Assembly (NCBI GenBank): GCA_948567375.1 | Contig: OX419756.1 | Span: forward strand, 59,534,333 to 59,598,332 | Length of the DNA stretch: 64,000 nt | Reading direction: 5' to 3' | DNA from: Lunularia cruciata | Taxonomy: Eukaryota > Streptophyta > Marchantiopsida > Lunulariales > Lunulariaceae | In this document: piece by piece, positions 47,031 through 58,960 of the stretch | Layout of the letters: each line of letters begins with the position of its first letter | How positions within the stretch are numbered: the first letter of the stretch is position 1 | The notes under the pieces: model-generated | What the model was told of the DNA's origin: nothing | Database searches by the model: none | The model's input: the letters and a program-made list of their open reading frames with translations, nothing else | Translations under genes and position numbers: made by a program

Positions 47031-47800
47031 TCTTCTAAGGTGCAATTTTTATGTTTGGTTTGCACATCAGTTTGAGGATGATAGACGATGGACAAGGCAA
47101 GCTTGGTGTAAAGTATCTAGAAGAGTGCTTGCCAAAATTTTCAAATGAAACAAAGATCACAATTGAGGATGAGTACATGAAGCATCTTATGATGCTTGAA
47201 GACATTATCAAAGAAGATTTGGGCCAACATTGGAGCATCCATTGTGTCAAAGGTTGGTGCCAAATGGATTTGCTTACTAAGCTTATCCTCAAACATCACA
47301 ATTTGTTGTGTGACCTTGCTTTGTCTTGGGTAAGGATGTGATGAGATCTAAGCTCATATATTCCCATTTAGGAGATAGAATGGGGGGTGGTTGAAGGAAT
47401 CCACTCAGTTTTTGGTTGTTAGTCTTGTTGCATTAGTAGCTCTCACATGATTGTACAACTCTCTAACATCCCGTGCCATGTTGGGCCACCACCATTGGTA
47501 TTAGAGGTTAATTGAGGTCTTTTCCACACCCATGTGCTCAAAAATTGGTAATCATGGGCTTCTTGAAGATGCACATGTCAAAGATCACCCTTGGTTAGAA
47601 CATAGATCCGGTCCTCATGGAATTGAAGGTCTTCCTTTGGTTTGAGCCTATAGATTAGTCTACTCACAAGAGTAATCCATGGCAATAACTCAATCTTGAA
47701 AGGCATACCATGATTGGTGGGTAATCCCTTTGGTAGATCATCTAGAAACACATCTACAAACTTGTAACCTATTTGATCAACCATTGCTTGATGAAGCTTT
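47030..47800 (-). pseudogene. RT start fused to integrase by internal deletion, A2
   Basis: The frame 47578-47784 reads FVDVFLDDLPKGLPTNHGMP, the RT entry, through LIYRLKPKE. It then jumps in frame to DLQFHEDRIYVLTKGDL, which in A1 belongs to the integrase N-terminus. The deletion therefore removed most of RT and all of RNase H, with the joint near 47630. Integrase core text follows (47035-47292). Confidence 0.85.
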
Positions 47801-47839
47801 TACCTCCTCAAATTCTCCTTGTGCAATTGGCTTGATCCA

Positions 47840-48430
47840 CACCATGAAAACAAACTTATCTTCCTCCAAAGGTTACTTGGCTACTTCATTGACAATCCTC
47901 TCATCTTGGGACTTATTTCCAAGCTTGCTCTATAGTTTCTTTCCTTACAAACTTCTCATCTTGGGATTGACTATTATTAGGTGTTTTACTCAAAGGTGCC
48001 AAACAACCTGATCAAAATTTTCTATCTTGGTGTTATACATGAATTTGTCATTAGATCAAATTGAACCTTATGATATTCAAGCCAAGGCAAACCCAAAGTG
48101 ATATCATAGTGTAGAGGTGCCAATACAAAGCTCATACACTCCAAATACTCCTTCCCAATGTTAAATGTAATAGGATATGCACTACGGAGTGCAGAACCCT
48201 TCCTACCATTTGCCATTGTCAATTTACTTCTAATAACATGCTTGATAGGAGTACATAATTCCTTTACTAATTGTATGGATATGCAATTATTTAAACTTCT
48301 AGAATCAACCAAACCTTATGACCACAATTAAATATCATACCTTGTAAGTGAAACAAACTTGCATAGTTTGAGCCTTCTATCCCATTAAAACTAATAAAGT
48401 TCCTAATAGGTGGCTCAAGATCTCCTGTTG
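47840..48430 (-). pseudogene. protease and repeat linker, A2
   Basis: An open frame of 96 codons (48022-48312) starts MVDSRSLNNCISIQLVKEL, a changed form of the L-I-D-S-G-S-x-x-N-F-I protease motif, and ends YDITLGLPWLEYHKVQFDL, the usual gypsy protease C-terminal motif. After it come about two degenerate units of the 60-bp linker repeat seen four times in A1. Confidence 0.8.
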
Positions 48431-49515
48431 AGATAACTTATTTCCTTGATTATTCTACTCCACAAACACCATATGAGCAACTTGTTGAGATTGCACATTC
48501 TTGAGTAGACATTCAACAATACAATGTTTAATTTGGCAAAAATAAAAAAAACACCATTTTTTCACAAATTTTTCTCTATCTATAGTGCCTAATGGTCTTT
48601 TTTGAATGGCATTTATCTTCATAGGTGCCAGGTCCTCCACCCGTGTGTAGGGTATTGGTAGGTTATGTGGAGATCAAGGTCAAGACCGAGTTATTACAAC
48701 CAAGAAATCAAAGCATTTGGCCATTTGCATGGCTTCTTCCAAGTGTTTTGGCTCTTGCATAGTCACATCTAATTTGGTGTGTGACTTCAAGCCTCTCACA
48801 AATCAATCTATAGCTTCATCTTTTTGTATATATCCAGAATTTGCATGATGGTGTTTTGGAATTGCGTGATGTAACTTCTTATAGAGCCAATCTACTTCAA
48901 CTCTACCAACCTATCTCATGCAACTTGTGTGGTATTTATAACTTATAATTGACCAAGTATTCTACACTTGGATTTTGCCCAAGTTGAGATTGGTGCAACA
49001 ATTTTCCATTTAGCTTACTTTACTCGGAACCATCACCATAGCTTTGCTACTCCATCCAATTGCCTAAAAGCAAAGAGAATCTATTTCCATCTATCTTGAA
49101 GATTGGTAGCTTCAAAATAATATTTGCAATCAAACACAAAATTCTTCATTACACTCAAAAGATTCTTGCCTTCAAATACCTTAGGTTTTGGAAATTGGAT
49201 TCAATCTTCCCATTCTCAAACTTGTACTCTCTCTTATGTGCTCTTATCATTGATGGTCTTGTTCATCCAACAATCAAGTAAGATTTATAATTTGTTATTG
49301 CATAGCAATGATAACCTCAAGCATTGCCATCATGTATATTACGCTATCACACCACTCCTAATCTATCTTAAATTTATGTATTCAGAAAAAAATTTCCCCA
49401 AAGCATGAGGTGATGAACTATGTGAAATGATGTTTGGGTAGTACACAAACATAAAAATCTCAATGGTTTGGCAGAATGGATTTGGTGGTTCTTAAGTTCC
49501 ATCCATTCTATTCTT
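48431..49515 (-). pseudogene. gag with zinc knuckle, A2
   Basis: Gag core text matches the inverted segment of A1: on the minus strand, CFGIGA-like start near 49170, AxxATQVA wording near 48930 and the FVRGLKSHTKLDVTMQEPK-like block near 48760-48800. The knuckle frame (48455-48640) reads CFFYFCQIKHCIVECLLKN. Co-oriented with protease and integrase, this is the ancestral arrangement. Confidence 0.78.
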
Positions 49516-49527
49516 GATGTGATACCA
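49516..49527 (-). other. primer-binding site of A2
   Basis: GATGTGATACCA on the plus strand, complement of TGGTATCACATC, adjoining the 5' LTR. Confidence 0.8.
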
Positions 49528-49528
49528 A

Positions 49529-50004
49529 TATAAAAGACCAAGATCAAGGAGAGAAATAAGAGAATGGAAGATCACATTGGGATACTTGAATGAGGGAAAA
49601 CTCAAAATGTCTAGCATTAGCTTTGGCTTTACTATTTATAGAGAGGATAAAAGGCTCTTAAGAAGCTTCTCAAGAAGCTTTCTTAAGCCACTTTCTTGGA
49701 ATGCAAGCCAAGTTAATTGAGAACCTTCTCAAGAAGCTTCTATCTAGAGGCCATCTACTTGGTATGCAAGCTAAGTTAGTTGAAAGCTTCTAGAAGCTTC
49801 CTTCTAAAAACTACTTACTTGGGGTGCAAGCTAAGCTTCTTGTGAAGCTTCCTCCTAGATGTTACCATTTAGCATACACATTACTCAATACTTGGAAGGT
49901 ACCAAGTAGTTTCCTATATAGTTCTAGAATATTCTAGGCTAATTTGATTATTTGCTACTTCATTAGTATTGTCCAACTTTGTCATTTTACACCATATTGT
50001 TACA
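49529..50004 (-). repeat. 5' LTR of A2
   Basis: TATAAAAGACC to CCATATTGTTACA on the plus strand, 476 bp, with family A GAAGCTTC repeats. Confidence 0.9.
49788..49800. promoter_or_regulatory. three-unit heat-shock-element match in A2 5' LTR
   Basis: TTCTAGAAGCTTC at the same LTR position as in A1 and in the LTR at 6727. Confidence 0.45.
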
Positions 50005-50900
50005 CAAACAATCTAATGATAGAGGTAAAGATGAACCCTCAATTCTGGTTAAGAAATCTTACTACTACAAAAATTGACCCATGGATTGAAGGAGCTTAGT
50101 AGTCCCAAGATATCACCAATACCCAAGGATTCACATTTCATGATGGCAAGTTATGGATCCCTGATACCATAGACATAAGAACCACTATCCTATTGGAATG
50201 TCATGATTCTATCATTGTAGGTAACATTGGAGTGGACAAGACCTTAGATGTAATCAAATACCATTACTATTTGCTCAAGATGAGCAACAATATGATGGAA
50301 TATGTTTGAAGTTGCCGATTATGTCAACAAAATAAAGCTTCTAAAAAAGTTCCCACATAACTCTTTCAACCCCTTCCTACTCTTACACAACATTGAGAAT
50401 AAGTAAGCATAGATCTGGTTTGTGAATTGCTCATGACCACCTCATGGCTTGACTCCATCATAGTCTTTGTTGACCAACTTAGCAAACTAACTCATTTTTT
50501 CCTACCACCAAGGACATGACTACTCCACAATTATCTCAATTGTACTTAGATGCATCATTTTCTCACCCATGGCTTGTTTCAAGTGCTCATTCACCGATAG
50601 AAGCACTCAATTTACTAGTTGGTTTTGGAGAAAATTATGACATCTTCAAAACCAAATTGGCCATGTCAACAGCTTACTATCCATAAACCAATGGGAAAAT
50701 AGAACAAAATAATTAGGACATGTTGAAGGGCTTCACCTTAGATGAGTAAGAGAGATGTAACACCTTACTTCCATTGATGTAATTTGCCTACAACAATTGA
50801 ATGCATTGATATAGGTCACACCATTCTTTCTCATGTATGGAAAGCATCCATACATACCTTTGAGCTTGAGGAGGAGCTTGATGAATTAAAAAAAATTTGC
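50005..50900 (+). pseudogene. integrase, family B, downstream of A2
   Basis: Plus-strand frames give VGNIGVDKTLDVIKYHYYLL, CRLCQQNKASKKVP (zinc-binding Cys pair), VSIDLVCELLMTTSWLDSII and VFVDQLSKLTHF, then a decayed AYYPQTNG-type block near 50680 and FLMYGKHPYIPL-like text near 50830. Order and strand fit continuation of the family B pol interrupted at 45785. The C-terminus and 3' LTR are missing. Confidence 0.85.
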
Positions 50901-50989
50901 ACATTTATCATGTAGAATATTTCATTTGCCTTTTGTATTAGCACTTATCCCATTTCATGCAATATTGTTTATTCATTTCTGAACGTTCT

Positions 50990-52340
50990 CACCTCTCATC
51001 TCAAGCAATGGAGTCCCTAGCAAGGGAATTGTTTGAACCTTCTCTCCTTTTATTTGATGCAATGGAATTGTTAATATGACTTGATGATGAAAGCTTAATA
51101 TGGGATCTCAAAGGCTGCTCTTGTGTGCATGGCTTCAACCCTAGAATTACCCTTGCACTGAAAGAAGAAGCAAAAGTAACCACAATGGCTTATGCTCACA
51201 AAATATGTTTTTCAAAAGTTACCAAAGGCTCAGCAAATAGCTACCATGGAGAAAAATGCCTATATGTTCAAAAATTCTCCCATGGAGTGGAGAAAAGACA
51301 AGGAAGTAAAAGATGAGCAACACAATCGGCTGTCAATGCATGTTGGGTGTGGGTATGAGTTGAAGATCAAAAGAACTATAGAGATGCGGGCAACCAACAT
51401 ATGCAATCATTTACATGTATATCACAAGCATGTGTGCAAGTGGAGGTCCTAGTTACTTCCCAAAGGCACCATAAAATGGAGGGTGTGAAGACATGAGTCA
51501 TGAAGCAACATGATGAAAATTTATTTCCACATGGCATTCAAAGAAATCTGATTAGGAAGGGTTCTCCATTCACCAATCAAGATGTGTAAGATATGATTCA
51601 TGCAAGAAGAAAAGGCAGTTGAAGGATATTGTACTTCTCCAAAATTTACTCCAAACAATAACAAGGTTGAGCACAAGGGACTTGCAAAGCTAGGATCATA
51701 AGAAATCACATATTTATTTATATTTCCCAACAAATTCTAGGATCTTATGGAGTGTTTTTAGGAATTCATCTTGATGGATTGCAATTATACGACAAATAAA
51801 ATTTGCATGTCCTTCTCCACATTGTTTTTGAACAAGAACATCCCATTTTGTCACCATTGATTATGTTTAATGGAAGGAGAGATTGAGGAAGATTATTATC
51901 ATTTTTCCCCATAAAACCTTTCAGATTGCATCCATGCAAATTCTATATTTGACATTGATACTTATTTTTCACTTATTGTATGCACATAGTCAAGTGTATC
52001 TTACCTATGTTCATCTCTTGTGTAAATGGCATATTGAGCATAATATCTTGATGAATTTTCTACCCCAATTTAGGAAATGAGAAGCAATTCAACAATGGAA
52101 ATTTTCATCACTTGTTTCAATAATCTGATTAGTGCCACCCAAAGTGAGGAAGAATTTGAGGAAAAATTAGCCTATATGAAGGAATCACTAAATGCAAAAG
52201 ATATCAATACTAGGGATTGTGTTGATGGAGATGACAAGAAGAAGATTACTAAAGCAATACAAGAAAATAAGAGAAGATGGTACTGGACATGCCTTCAATT
52301 ATTGATTATATGGAGAAAAATCAGATTCCTTTACTAGAGC
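50990..52340 (+). pseudogene. Mutator-like (MULE/FAR1-type) transposase remnant
   Basis: The clearest part is 51755-52330: MDCNYTTNKICMSF, a gap, then EGEIEEDYYHFF, HLLCKWHIEHNILMNFLPQF and SATQSEEEFEEKLAYMKESL. These follow the MULE transposase core: the DxTYKTN-type first Asp, the EDY block, the CxWHI motif and the S-x-T-E-E-E-F tail. Upstream frames (51125-51450) may be its N-terminal DNA-binding part (ATNICNHLHVYHKH). Stops and shifts are frequent. No terminal inverted repeats were found by eye. Confidence 0.75.
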
Positions 52341-52642
52341 AATTCAATGCTCCTTAGACCAATAAACATCTACCTTTTGGAACAACATCAACATCATATA
52401 GCAAGAGCACATATTAAATACTCATCAAATATATTTTAGGAGTTGGCCGTGGCAAGCATGATTTCTAGAAGGTTTATATGGAGAAAAATCAGATTCCTTT
52501 ACTAGAGCAATTCAATGCTCCTTAGACCAATAAACATCTACCTTTTGGAACAACATCAACATCATATAGCAAGAGAACATATTAAATACTCATCAAATAT
52601 ATTTTAGGAGTTGGCCGTGACAAGCATGATTTCTAGAAGGTG
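52307..52642. repeat. recent tandem duplication, 168 bp
   Basis: 52307-52474 and 52475-52642 are nearly identical; I count two differences (AGCAC/AGAAC and GTGGC/GTGAC). It is the youngest-looking change in the window and lies at the decayed 3' end of the MULE transposase. Confidence 0.93.
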
Positions 52643-54229
52643 TATAAAAAATTTTCAAGTCCTATAATAGCTATTGCATTGCCATTGACAATGCATTGGA
52701 CCAGTTGTCACTCTCTTATGCAACCTTCCTAAAAATGTAAGAATTTTTACAATTTTTTAATTGAACTAGCTACCAAAGAAGACATGAAATGAGTTTATAG
52801 TTTCAATGCTTGCATCTTCATCTTACTCATTAAGAGGAGACATTTTTAAGTAATATAATTAAGACCTAAGTTACTCCTTTATTGAATTAAATTATTGATT
52901 AACAAATAATATTATTTCTTTAAATCCAATTTTAGACTGTCAACTCGTAACTCATTTTCTTTTGGTGTACCTCCACATAGTCCCTTGGGACTACAAATGA
53001 CAATTTTGGATTCTTGTGTTGTTTTCATATCATTGTTTGGAACCTATACATGATGAGCTTATGGATCAAAACTGGGTTTAGCTGGCAAGTGCTTATATGT
53101 GGAAAAAGGATTTTACTACTATTGATAATTTAGGTGACTTGGAAATTTCAATAATCAATGGGTTTCTTAGAGTTTTTTAACACCTTACATGTGAGCTCAT
53201 GCCTTGGTTTACACATGGATTTAGTTGTTGTTTGATGTAGGCAATCAATGATTGCATGTCTGTATATTCAAGCAATATTAAGATGGATCAAGCAACTTTT
53301 GTGGAATCTTGACCTATGAATCTCATGCTCATTATGGAAAAAAATATTTTATTTCCTTTTGGAGCTTTATACTACTACATGGTCAGTCTTGGTAAATCTT
53401 TAATTCCAATTTAATTGCTTCCAACTAATATATTGTCCTTCCTTTTGGAGCTTTACATGACAATGTGGTTTGTCTTGGTTAATCTTTAATTTGAGTTTAA
53501 TACTTCCAACTTCTAAAAAATCAATTAGTAATTTAATCACATAAGTTGATTTTCATACAATGTTCTATTTGATCCCAATTTAATGGCTTCTAACTAATAT
53601 ATTTTACTTCCTTCTAGAGCTTTGCAAAACTGCATGGGTTGTCTTGGTAAATCTTTGATTTAGTTAATTGCTTCTAACTTTGTAGTAAGTAGTTGGTAAT
53701 TTGATCATATACATTGATTTTCATGCAGTGTGGCATTCAGGTCCAGTTTTCCTCTGCTTGCTATCTTAAGGCTTGTATTAAGGATGTATACCTACCTTGG
53801 TTAGTATACACATAAATCTCTACAAGCAAATAACAATCACAGCTTCCTTTAAGATTTTATCTTTAGGTTCTCAAAGAAAAATATCTCCTATATCAATAGA
53901 GAAGTTTATTGATATTGAGTTATGTAGCTTAAATCACCTTGAACACATATCTTATATTGTTGTATTGCAATTGATTGGTTATTACATCTTCTTCCTTCCC
54001 AATCAATGAATATATCTCTTTGGACTCATTCCATTCAATCTATTAATATATCTTCCGTCTTGATTGACTAATATATCTTCCTTGAGATTGCAACATTGGG
54101 GACAGAGCTTCTTCCTTTAAATTGTCACATCAAGGAAAGAGAGAGTTTCTTGGAGAAATTTTTTTTGTTGAGTCCATAGAATAAAATTTGACTATATTAA
54201 GAGCACTTAGATCAAATCCTTATTGATTT
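52643..54229. other. AT-rich spacer with diffuse repeats
   Basis: No gene seen. Three imperfect units beginning TTCCTT(TTG/CTA)GAGCTTT occur at about 53353, 53435 and 53608, with repeated GTCTTGGT(A/T)AATCTTT and GATTTTCATGCAGTG-type text. Confidence 0.55.
53353..53731. repeat. three imperfect repeat units
   Basis: Units of unequal length share GAGCTTT, TCTTGGTAAATCTTT and CTTC(C/T)AACTAATATATT. Confidence 0.7.
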
Positions 54230-55260
54230 TGAATACAAATCACCATATGGATTAGAGTGATATGATTAATAGGAATGCAATGTGGATGCCAATCCATTTG
54301 AATGTTGTTGAGTGACCAAGAGCATGTCAAGGATCAAAGAACTTTATGGCCGGTATGTCTTTGAACAAAGTGCTCAAACACTTCAATGAAATACCTATTG
54401 AATGTCCAAATGTCAATCCAAGCATTCTTCTACTGAAGATACAAGATTTGCCAAGTGTTTCCTAAGATACATGTGGGCTCTTTTGCTTTTCCAATCATGG
54501 TGATAGGGATGCCCTCATTTCTAATGGCATTGCAACAAACGATAAGTGTCACCCTATTTTTCACTTGTTTCTTTCCCCTTACAATGGAGAAATCCTCATT
54601 AAGCATCAGAATAATATAATGTATAATGAGTCTAAAGAACACCCTTGTTTCATCCATGTTTTAAATGCATGCCCGGTCATATTGATCAATCATGGTACAT
54701 AATCTTTTAATGCTTTTAGGGTTTCAAGATTGCTCTTATCAACTTCACCACCTTCCCTAAACAAATTGGTGTTGATTAAATCATACCAATGCCAAAATCT
54801 TGCAAATCATCCCCACAAAGCCTTGACCTTATCCTTGGCAATCTCCATTATGTCAACAATCTGTTTTGCTTTGTAGTAGATGATACTTGGTGGCCAAGCT
54901 AGGGACATCCAATATGCCACATCAATCCATTCAAAAAGTATTTTCTCAAGGTCATGAAACATTACATAGGATCCGCGTAATGTTGACTCTTGAGTGGCTT
55001 GATAGACTTTCTAGGCTCATTCACTAATCTCATCTTTGTTTGACTTCAACTTCCAAATTACTTTCTCATCAACACCATATTGTAGAGCAATGCTTTGCAT
55101 TGTTGTTCGTTTTGATTGCTCCAATGAAGTGGTAATCTCCATTCTTTGATGGTCATTTAAGCATTGACCCTTGCCTTTGCATTTTGCTACAAGTTGGGCG
55201 CTCATATTATCAAATGAGCTTGCATGTCCTAGTGATAGAAGATGATACAATTTTTTGACA
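54230..55260 (-). pseudogene. pogo/Tigger-type DNA transposase remnant
   Basis: On the minus strand a CENP-B-like helix-turn-helix reads RMEITTSLEQSKRTTMQSIA then LQYGVDEKVIWKLKSNKDEI (55017-55190). A second DNA-binding part follows at 54670-54990 (KAKQIVDIM, GWFARFWHWYDLI). The DDE domain begins MDETRVFFRLI and continues GKKQVKNRVTLIVCCNAIRN and ITMIGKAKEPTC (54430-54657), then NAWIDIWTFNRYFIEVFEHF and an ILDMLLVTQQH stretch where the second Asp motif (LDNxPGH) is damaged. Stops split it into at least three frames. Terminal inverted repeats were not found. Confidence 0.87.
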
Positions 55261-56742
55261 ACAAAAAAATTGTAAAATTGTGCAACTATACTTTTCCTGA
55301 ATTTGATATGTTTTTTCTGATTACCACGGCCTCATTGGCTAAGTTCGCATTTCAGTTAAGTCCGCATCAAAATTTCAAGATCATAATGCAGACTTAAGCT
55401 AGTGTATACTATACATGGTTTTGCTTGTGGCTTTACATGGACAATCCCTCTCTTTTCTCTTATATTTTCATCTCCTTTTAGTGCTTATATCACATTTTGG
55501 TTATCCAACTTATCTTACTCTTTTTATGTTGCTTTGCTTTTAAAGTATAAACTTTTCTTGTTTATATTGAGATTTATATTTTTGATATTATTGTTACTTG
55601 TCACAGTATTTATTTCTTATTATACCTTCTTTTCATTATTTAGCATAAAGATATAATTCTTCTTTTGTTAAATTTCACTTATCTAATATGTTACAGTTTT
55701 TATCTGTATAATATGTCTTTTTTTTATTATCAGGATTAATTATCAGTGCTTTTTATTATATCCATTCCCCAATATGTTTTCTTTTCATCTTTAGTTTCTG
55801 AACTTAGCTTCTTGTTATTTATGTTGTTTGAGTTTCTACTTGTTAACATTTTTTTCTACTTTATATTTAGTTTTCATTTCTCCATAATAGTTATTTATGC
55901 TTGTGATGAGTGTTCAATTCATTCTTTGGAATATGAAACTAATTTATATTCATTATGGTTCATTTAACTTGGAATAAAATTAGCATAACATAAAGAGATT
56001 GAGATTATTACAATTGATAGCAAGTGCTACATCTTCTACTATATTCTCCAATCTAACTCAAACCCAAAAATCCTAGTTCCTTTTGGGTATCACTTATTAT
56101 CAAATACTCTTCACCCTATTCAAGCTTTCACTCTTGGCCTATTCTAACTATTGTTAGTAACTCATACCTAGAGTTAGAATTCTCATCTAATTAAGGATAT
56201 TGACCATTAAGCTAATTGGTAAAAATTTACTAGTGGAGTTAAGCATAGTAAGTGAAGATTAACCAAAAAATTAAAAAGAAGTTTATGAATACTTATAGGT
56301 AAAATCCCTGACAAATTTGTTTCTAGAGTGTGTTAATTTTTCTCTTCTCAAATGTCCCATTGGAAATTTGTATGGGGGGATGATTATTGGCCTTTATGAT
56401 AACACTTCAATATATAAAAAAAAAGAGTTATACTCATGGATCCTACCTTCAAAGCTCCTTATGGAGAAGCATTCACATATGTATGTAAGGATCCCTTTGC
56501 CTTGATTCCCGCTTGGTAGGATCTACACTCTTTGAACTCTTGTAAATGACCATCATAAGATGTTTCCTCTTGGATGGTTCTTTTTCTTAGTGAACCATGC
56601 TATTATAAGTCCTTGGAGGTACATCTAGGTACTAGAATATAGGATTTGTAGGTATTTATTGCACAAGAGGTTGTCTTTATAAGACAAGAACCCTATACAA
56701 AGCTTATGCATTTAGCTTGTATGTTAAAATAACATTATGCCT

Positions 56743-56830
56743 TCATAGTTTCTACTTTTGGAGCATTATTCCCTTTGTTCATTCTTTCATAGTTTCTACC
56801 TTTGGAGCATTATTCCCTTTGTTCTTTCAA
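56743..56830. repeat. tandem duplication, 44-bp unit
   Basis: TCATAGTTTCTAC(T/C)TTTGG and the following text return after 44 bp. Confidence 0.85.
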
Positions 56831-58069
56831 TGTTGGGACAAGTAAGAGAGTATAGCTATGCAACTTAAGAAATGTAACCTTCTTGTCATGCTTCCTGTTG
56901 TATAGACACCTTGACCAAATTCCAATGTCTTTATCCTCCTTTTGTATTGACTATCTTTATTTCTATCTTCATGGACTTCATCCAAAAAAGTGTAATAGTT
57001 AAAAGAAACCTATTTTTTACAAGTTCCTTCATTGTATCTAAAATTCTTTACAAAAGGCTAATATTTAGTAATTCTTAATCTGCAAATTTAGAATTTTAGA
57101 TTTTTTTTTATATCCTAAAGTTAAGATCCCTTTTTTAGAGCACTACTTTTGAATTAGTGCAAACCATCTATAACTACAAGGTAATGTTTGTGCTTTTATA
57201 GAATCTCATTCACTACCTTTGAGTTTGATAACTTCATTTTTCTTGATCATCTTTGTTTCTATGGATCTAAATTTATCTAGGATCTCATTCTTCATACCTT
57301 GCTTAACATCCCTTGAATAATGTATTTTTCTATGGAATTAAGTCTTTCAAAAGGTGATATGTTCACCAAAGGTGAAAAAAATCCTAATTCTAGGACTTTG
57401 CTTTGCAGAGTCAGTTGAATTTATTCTTTGCATAATAAAGTTGAGCATAGTGAATTTAAAACTCAATTAATCTGAAAGGAACAATAAAAAGGTGCATATA
57501 CAACTTTCATTGAATTTGTAACATCTTGTTAAATCTTTACAAATATTTGATTAAGAGTTCAAAGATGGGTCCTCTTTTCATCTACAAGCCATTTTAAGAG
57601 AATTTATTTTCATTGGAGTAGAAAAATCTTAATGTCCTTTGCAACTTTCATTTATATCAACATTGATAACAAATAAAAAATTCAAATGTAAGATGTTTCC
57701 TTTTCAAATAGTGTAGGTATTGTAAAGCAAATTGTCAAAATTGCATCATATTAATTTGACCAATAATAGAAGTTGAATACATGTAGTAGATTATCTATCA
57801 AGAAACAATCCATCTCGAGAAAGACTAACCAAGAAACTTACTTTGAGCACTATAAGTTGTAATAGAGATAAGAAGTAACTATGATAAATTTTAGTTATTC
57901 CAGACATGCTAATCTACTTCCTCCATTGGAAAACACTCAAGTAGCTAATCAGCAACCTACCATGACAAGGTATAATTTGCCCATGGTCTTTTATTTGATA
58001 CATATCTACACACACAACCTAATCTTCTAAACACCTCTTAGATAAGTAATAATACTTTCTACTAAAGTA

Positions 58070-58072
<3 letters not shown>

Positions 58073-58105
<33 letters not shown>
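58073..58105. repeat. (AT)n microsatellite
   Basis: About 16 uninterrupted AT units. Confidence 0.95.
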
Positions 58106-58108
<3 letters not shown>

Positions 58109-58311
58109 GATAGTAATAAAAGGCACACGTTCTCTACTTTGTTCATGCCTATCATTCTACAAGCTCTAGGATGAATAGTGTAAGTTACAAGTTTTTTGTC
58201 AAGCATTTTGGAGATGAGGTCTAACTCAAAAAATTGTATAACCCATGACTTTTCTAGGCATATGAGCCCTAGTCATACCTCTTGTAAGTAAATATATAAC
58301 TATAAAATAGG

Positions 58312-58547
58312 TGTAATAATATGAAGGTAGAAGATGAGTTAGTAGAAAGTAAGGAGCTAGCAAGATAATTAAATTTAGTTTAGCTTGCAAAGTATACAAT
58401 TTCTAGAAGGAAGCTTCCTTAGAAGCTTTTGGGAATCTTGTATTGTTTCTTTTTAAATACCAAAGCCTAAGCTCATGATAGGCATTTGGAGTTCCACTTA
58501 TTTGAGAGTTCCAATGTGAGTTTTTATTCTGTTTTTGGTTTTTTACA
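58312..58547 (+). repeat. 5' LTR of A3, internally deleted
   Basis: Starts TGTAATAATATGAAGG and ends GGTTTTTTACA, but only 236 bp against about 420-475 for other copies; much of the GAAGCTTC repeat region is missing. Confidence 0.85.
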
Positions 58548-58549
58548 TT

Positions 58550-58560
58550 TGGTATTAAAA
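58550..58560 (+). other. eroded primer-binding site of A3
   Basis: TGGTATTAAAA at the place of TGGTATCAGAG, right after the LTR. Confidence 0.7.
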
Positions 58561-58960
58561 TATGAAATGGGATAAATAGAGTTTATGGACCACCAAATCC
58601 ATTTCCTCCAAACCATTGGGATTTTCATATCTGTGTACTACCAAAGCATCATTTCATGCTTTGGTCAAAATTTTTTGAACATAATCACCTTATTTTATGA
58701 ACCATTAATCTCTCCAATCATAAATTATGGAGAGAAACAAACATATTGCATCTATGTATTAACTTAAGTAGTTAAAAAATAATAGTTAAGTAGTTTAGTA
58801 GAGTAGTTATTATGCTAAAAGTTAACATTAATATGTAGAAACATATCAAGCATCTTACTAATTTGTTGGATAAGCTAGATTGTGGTGGTCACATACAATT
58901 ACAAATAGAGAGAGAGAATTTTTAAGAAAAAAAGATCTAGAACAATTTCTTGAGCTAAAG

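Larger units (their letters stand above)
45786..50004 (-). mobile_element. A2: chromovirus nested in family B
   Basis: A minus-strand element of 4.2 kb with LTRs at 49529-50004 (5') and 45786-46258 (3'). It is shorter than A1 because an internal deletion removed most of RT and all of RNase H. The flanks AAAAT (45781-45785) and CAAAC (50005-50009) could be an eroded target duplication of AAAAC. Its gag is co-oriented with pol, unlike A1. Confidence 0.9.
41624..50900 (+). mobile_element. family B Ty3/gypsy element, split by A2
   Basis: The 5' LTR, primer site, gag, protease, RT and RNase H lie at 41624-45785. A complete minus-strand A2 element follows (45786-50004), and the family B integrase resumes at 50005. 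The joint falls just after the RNase H/integrase boundary and the reading sense is preserved. No 3' LTR is found after the integrase, which fades near 50900 against a MULE remnant, so the 3' end is lost. No chromodomain is seen. This is the element that identifies the eight scattered B repeats as LTRs. Confidence 0.88.
55261..58311. other. AT-rich spacer, nothing recognised
   Basis: Frames rich in Phe/Leu/Ile (55402-55656, 55746-55967) reflect T-rich sequence rather than a membrane protein: they have no motif and no partner. A 44-bp near-duplication is at 56743-56830 and an (AT)n microsatellite at 58073-58105. Confidence 0.6.

Noticed and set aside
55402..55967. Phe/Leu-rich frames suggesting membrane segments
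   Set aside because: They follow from T-rich sequence; no motif, no conserved neighbour.
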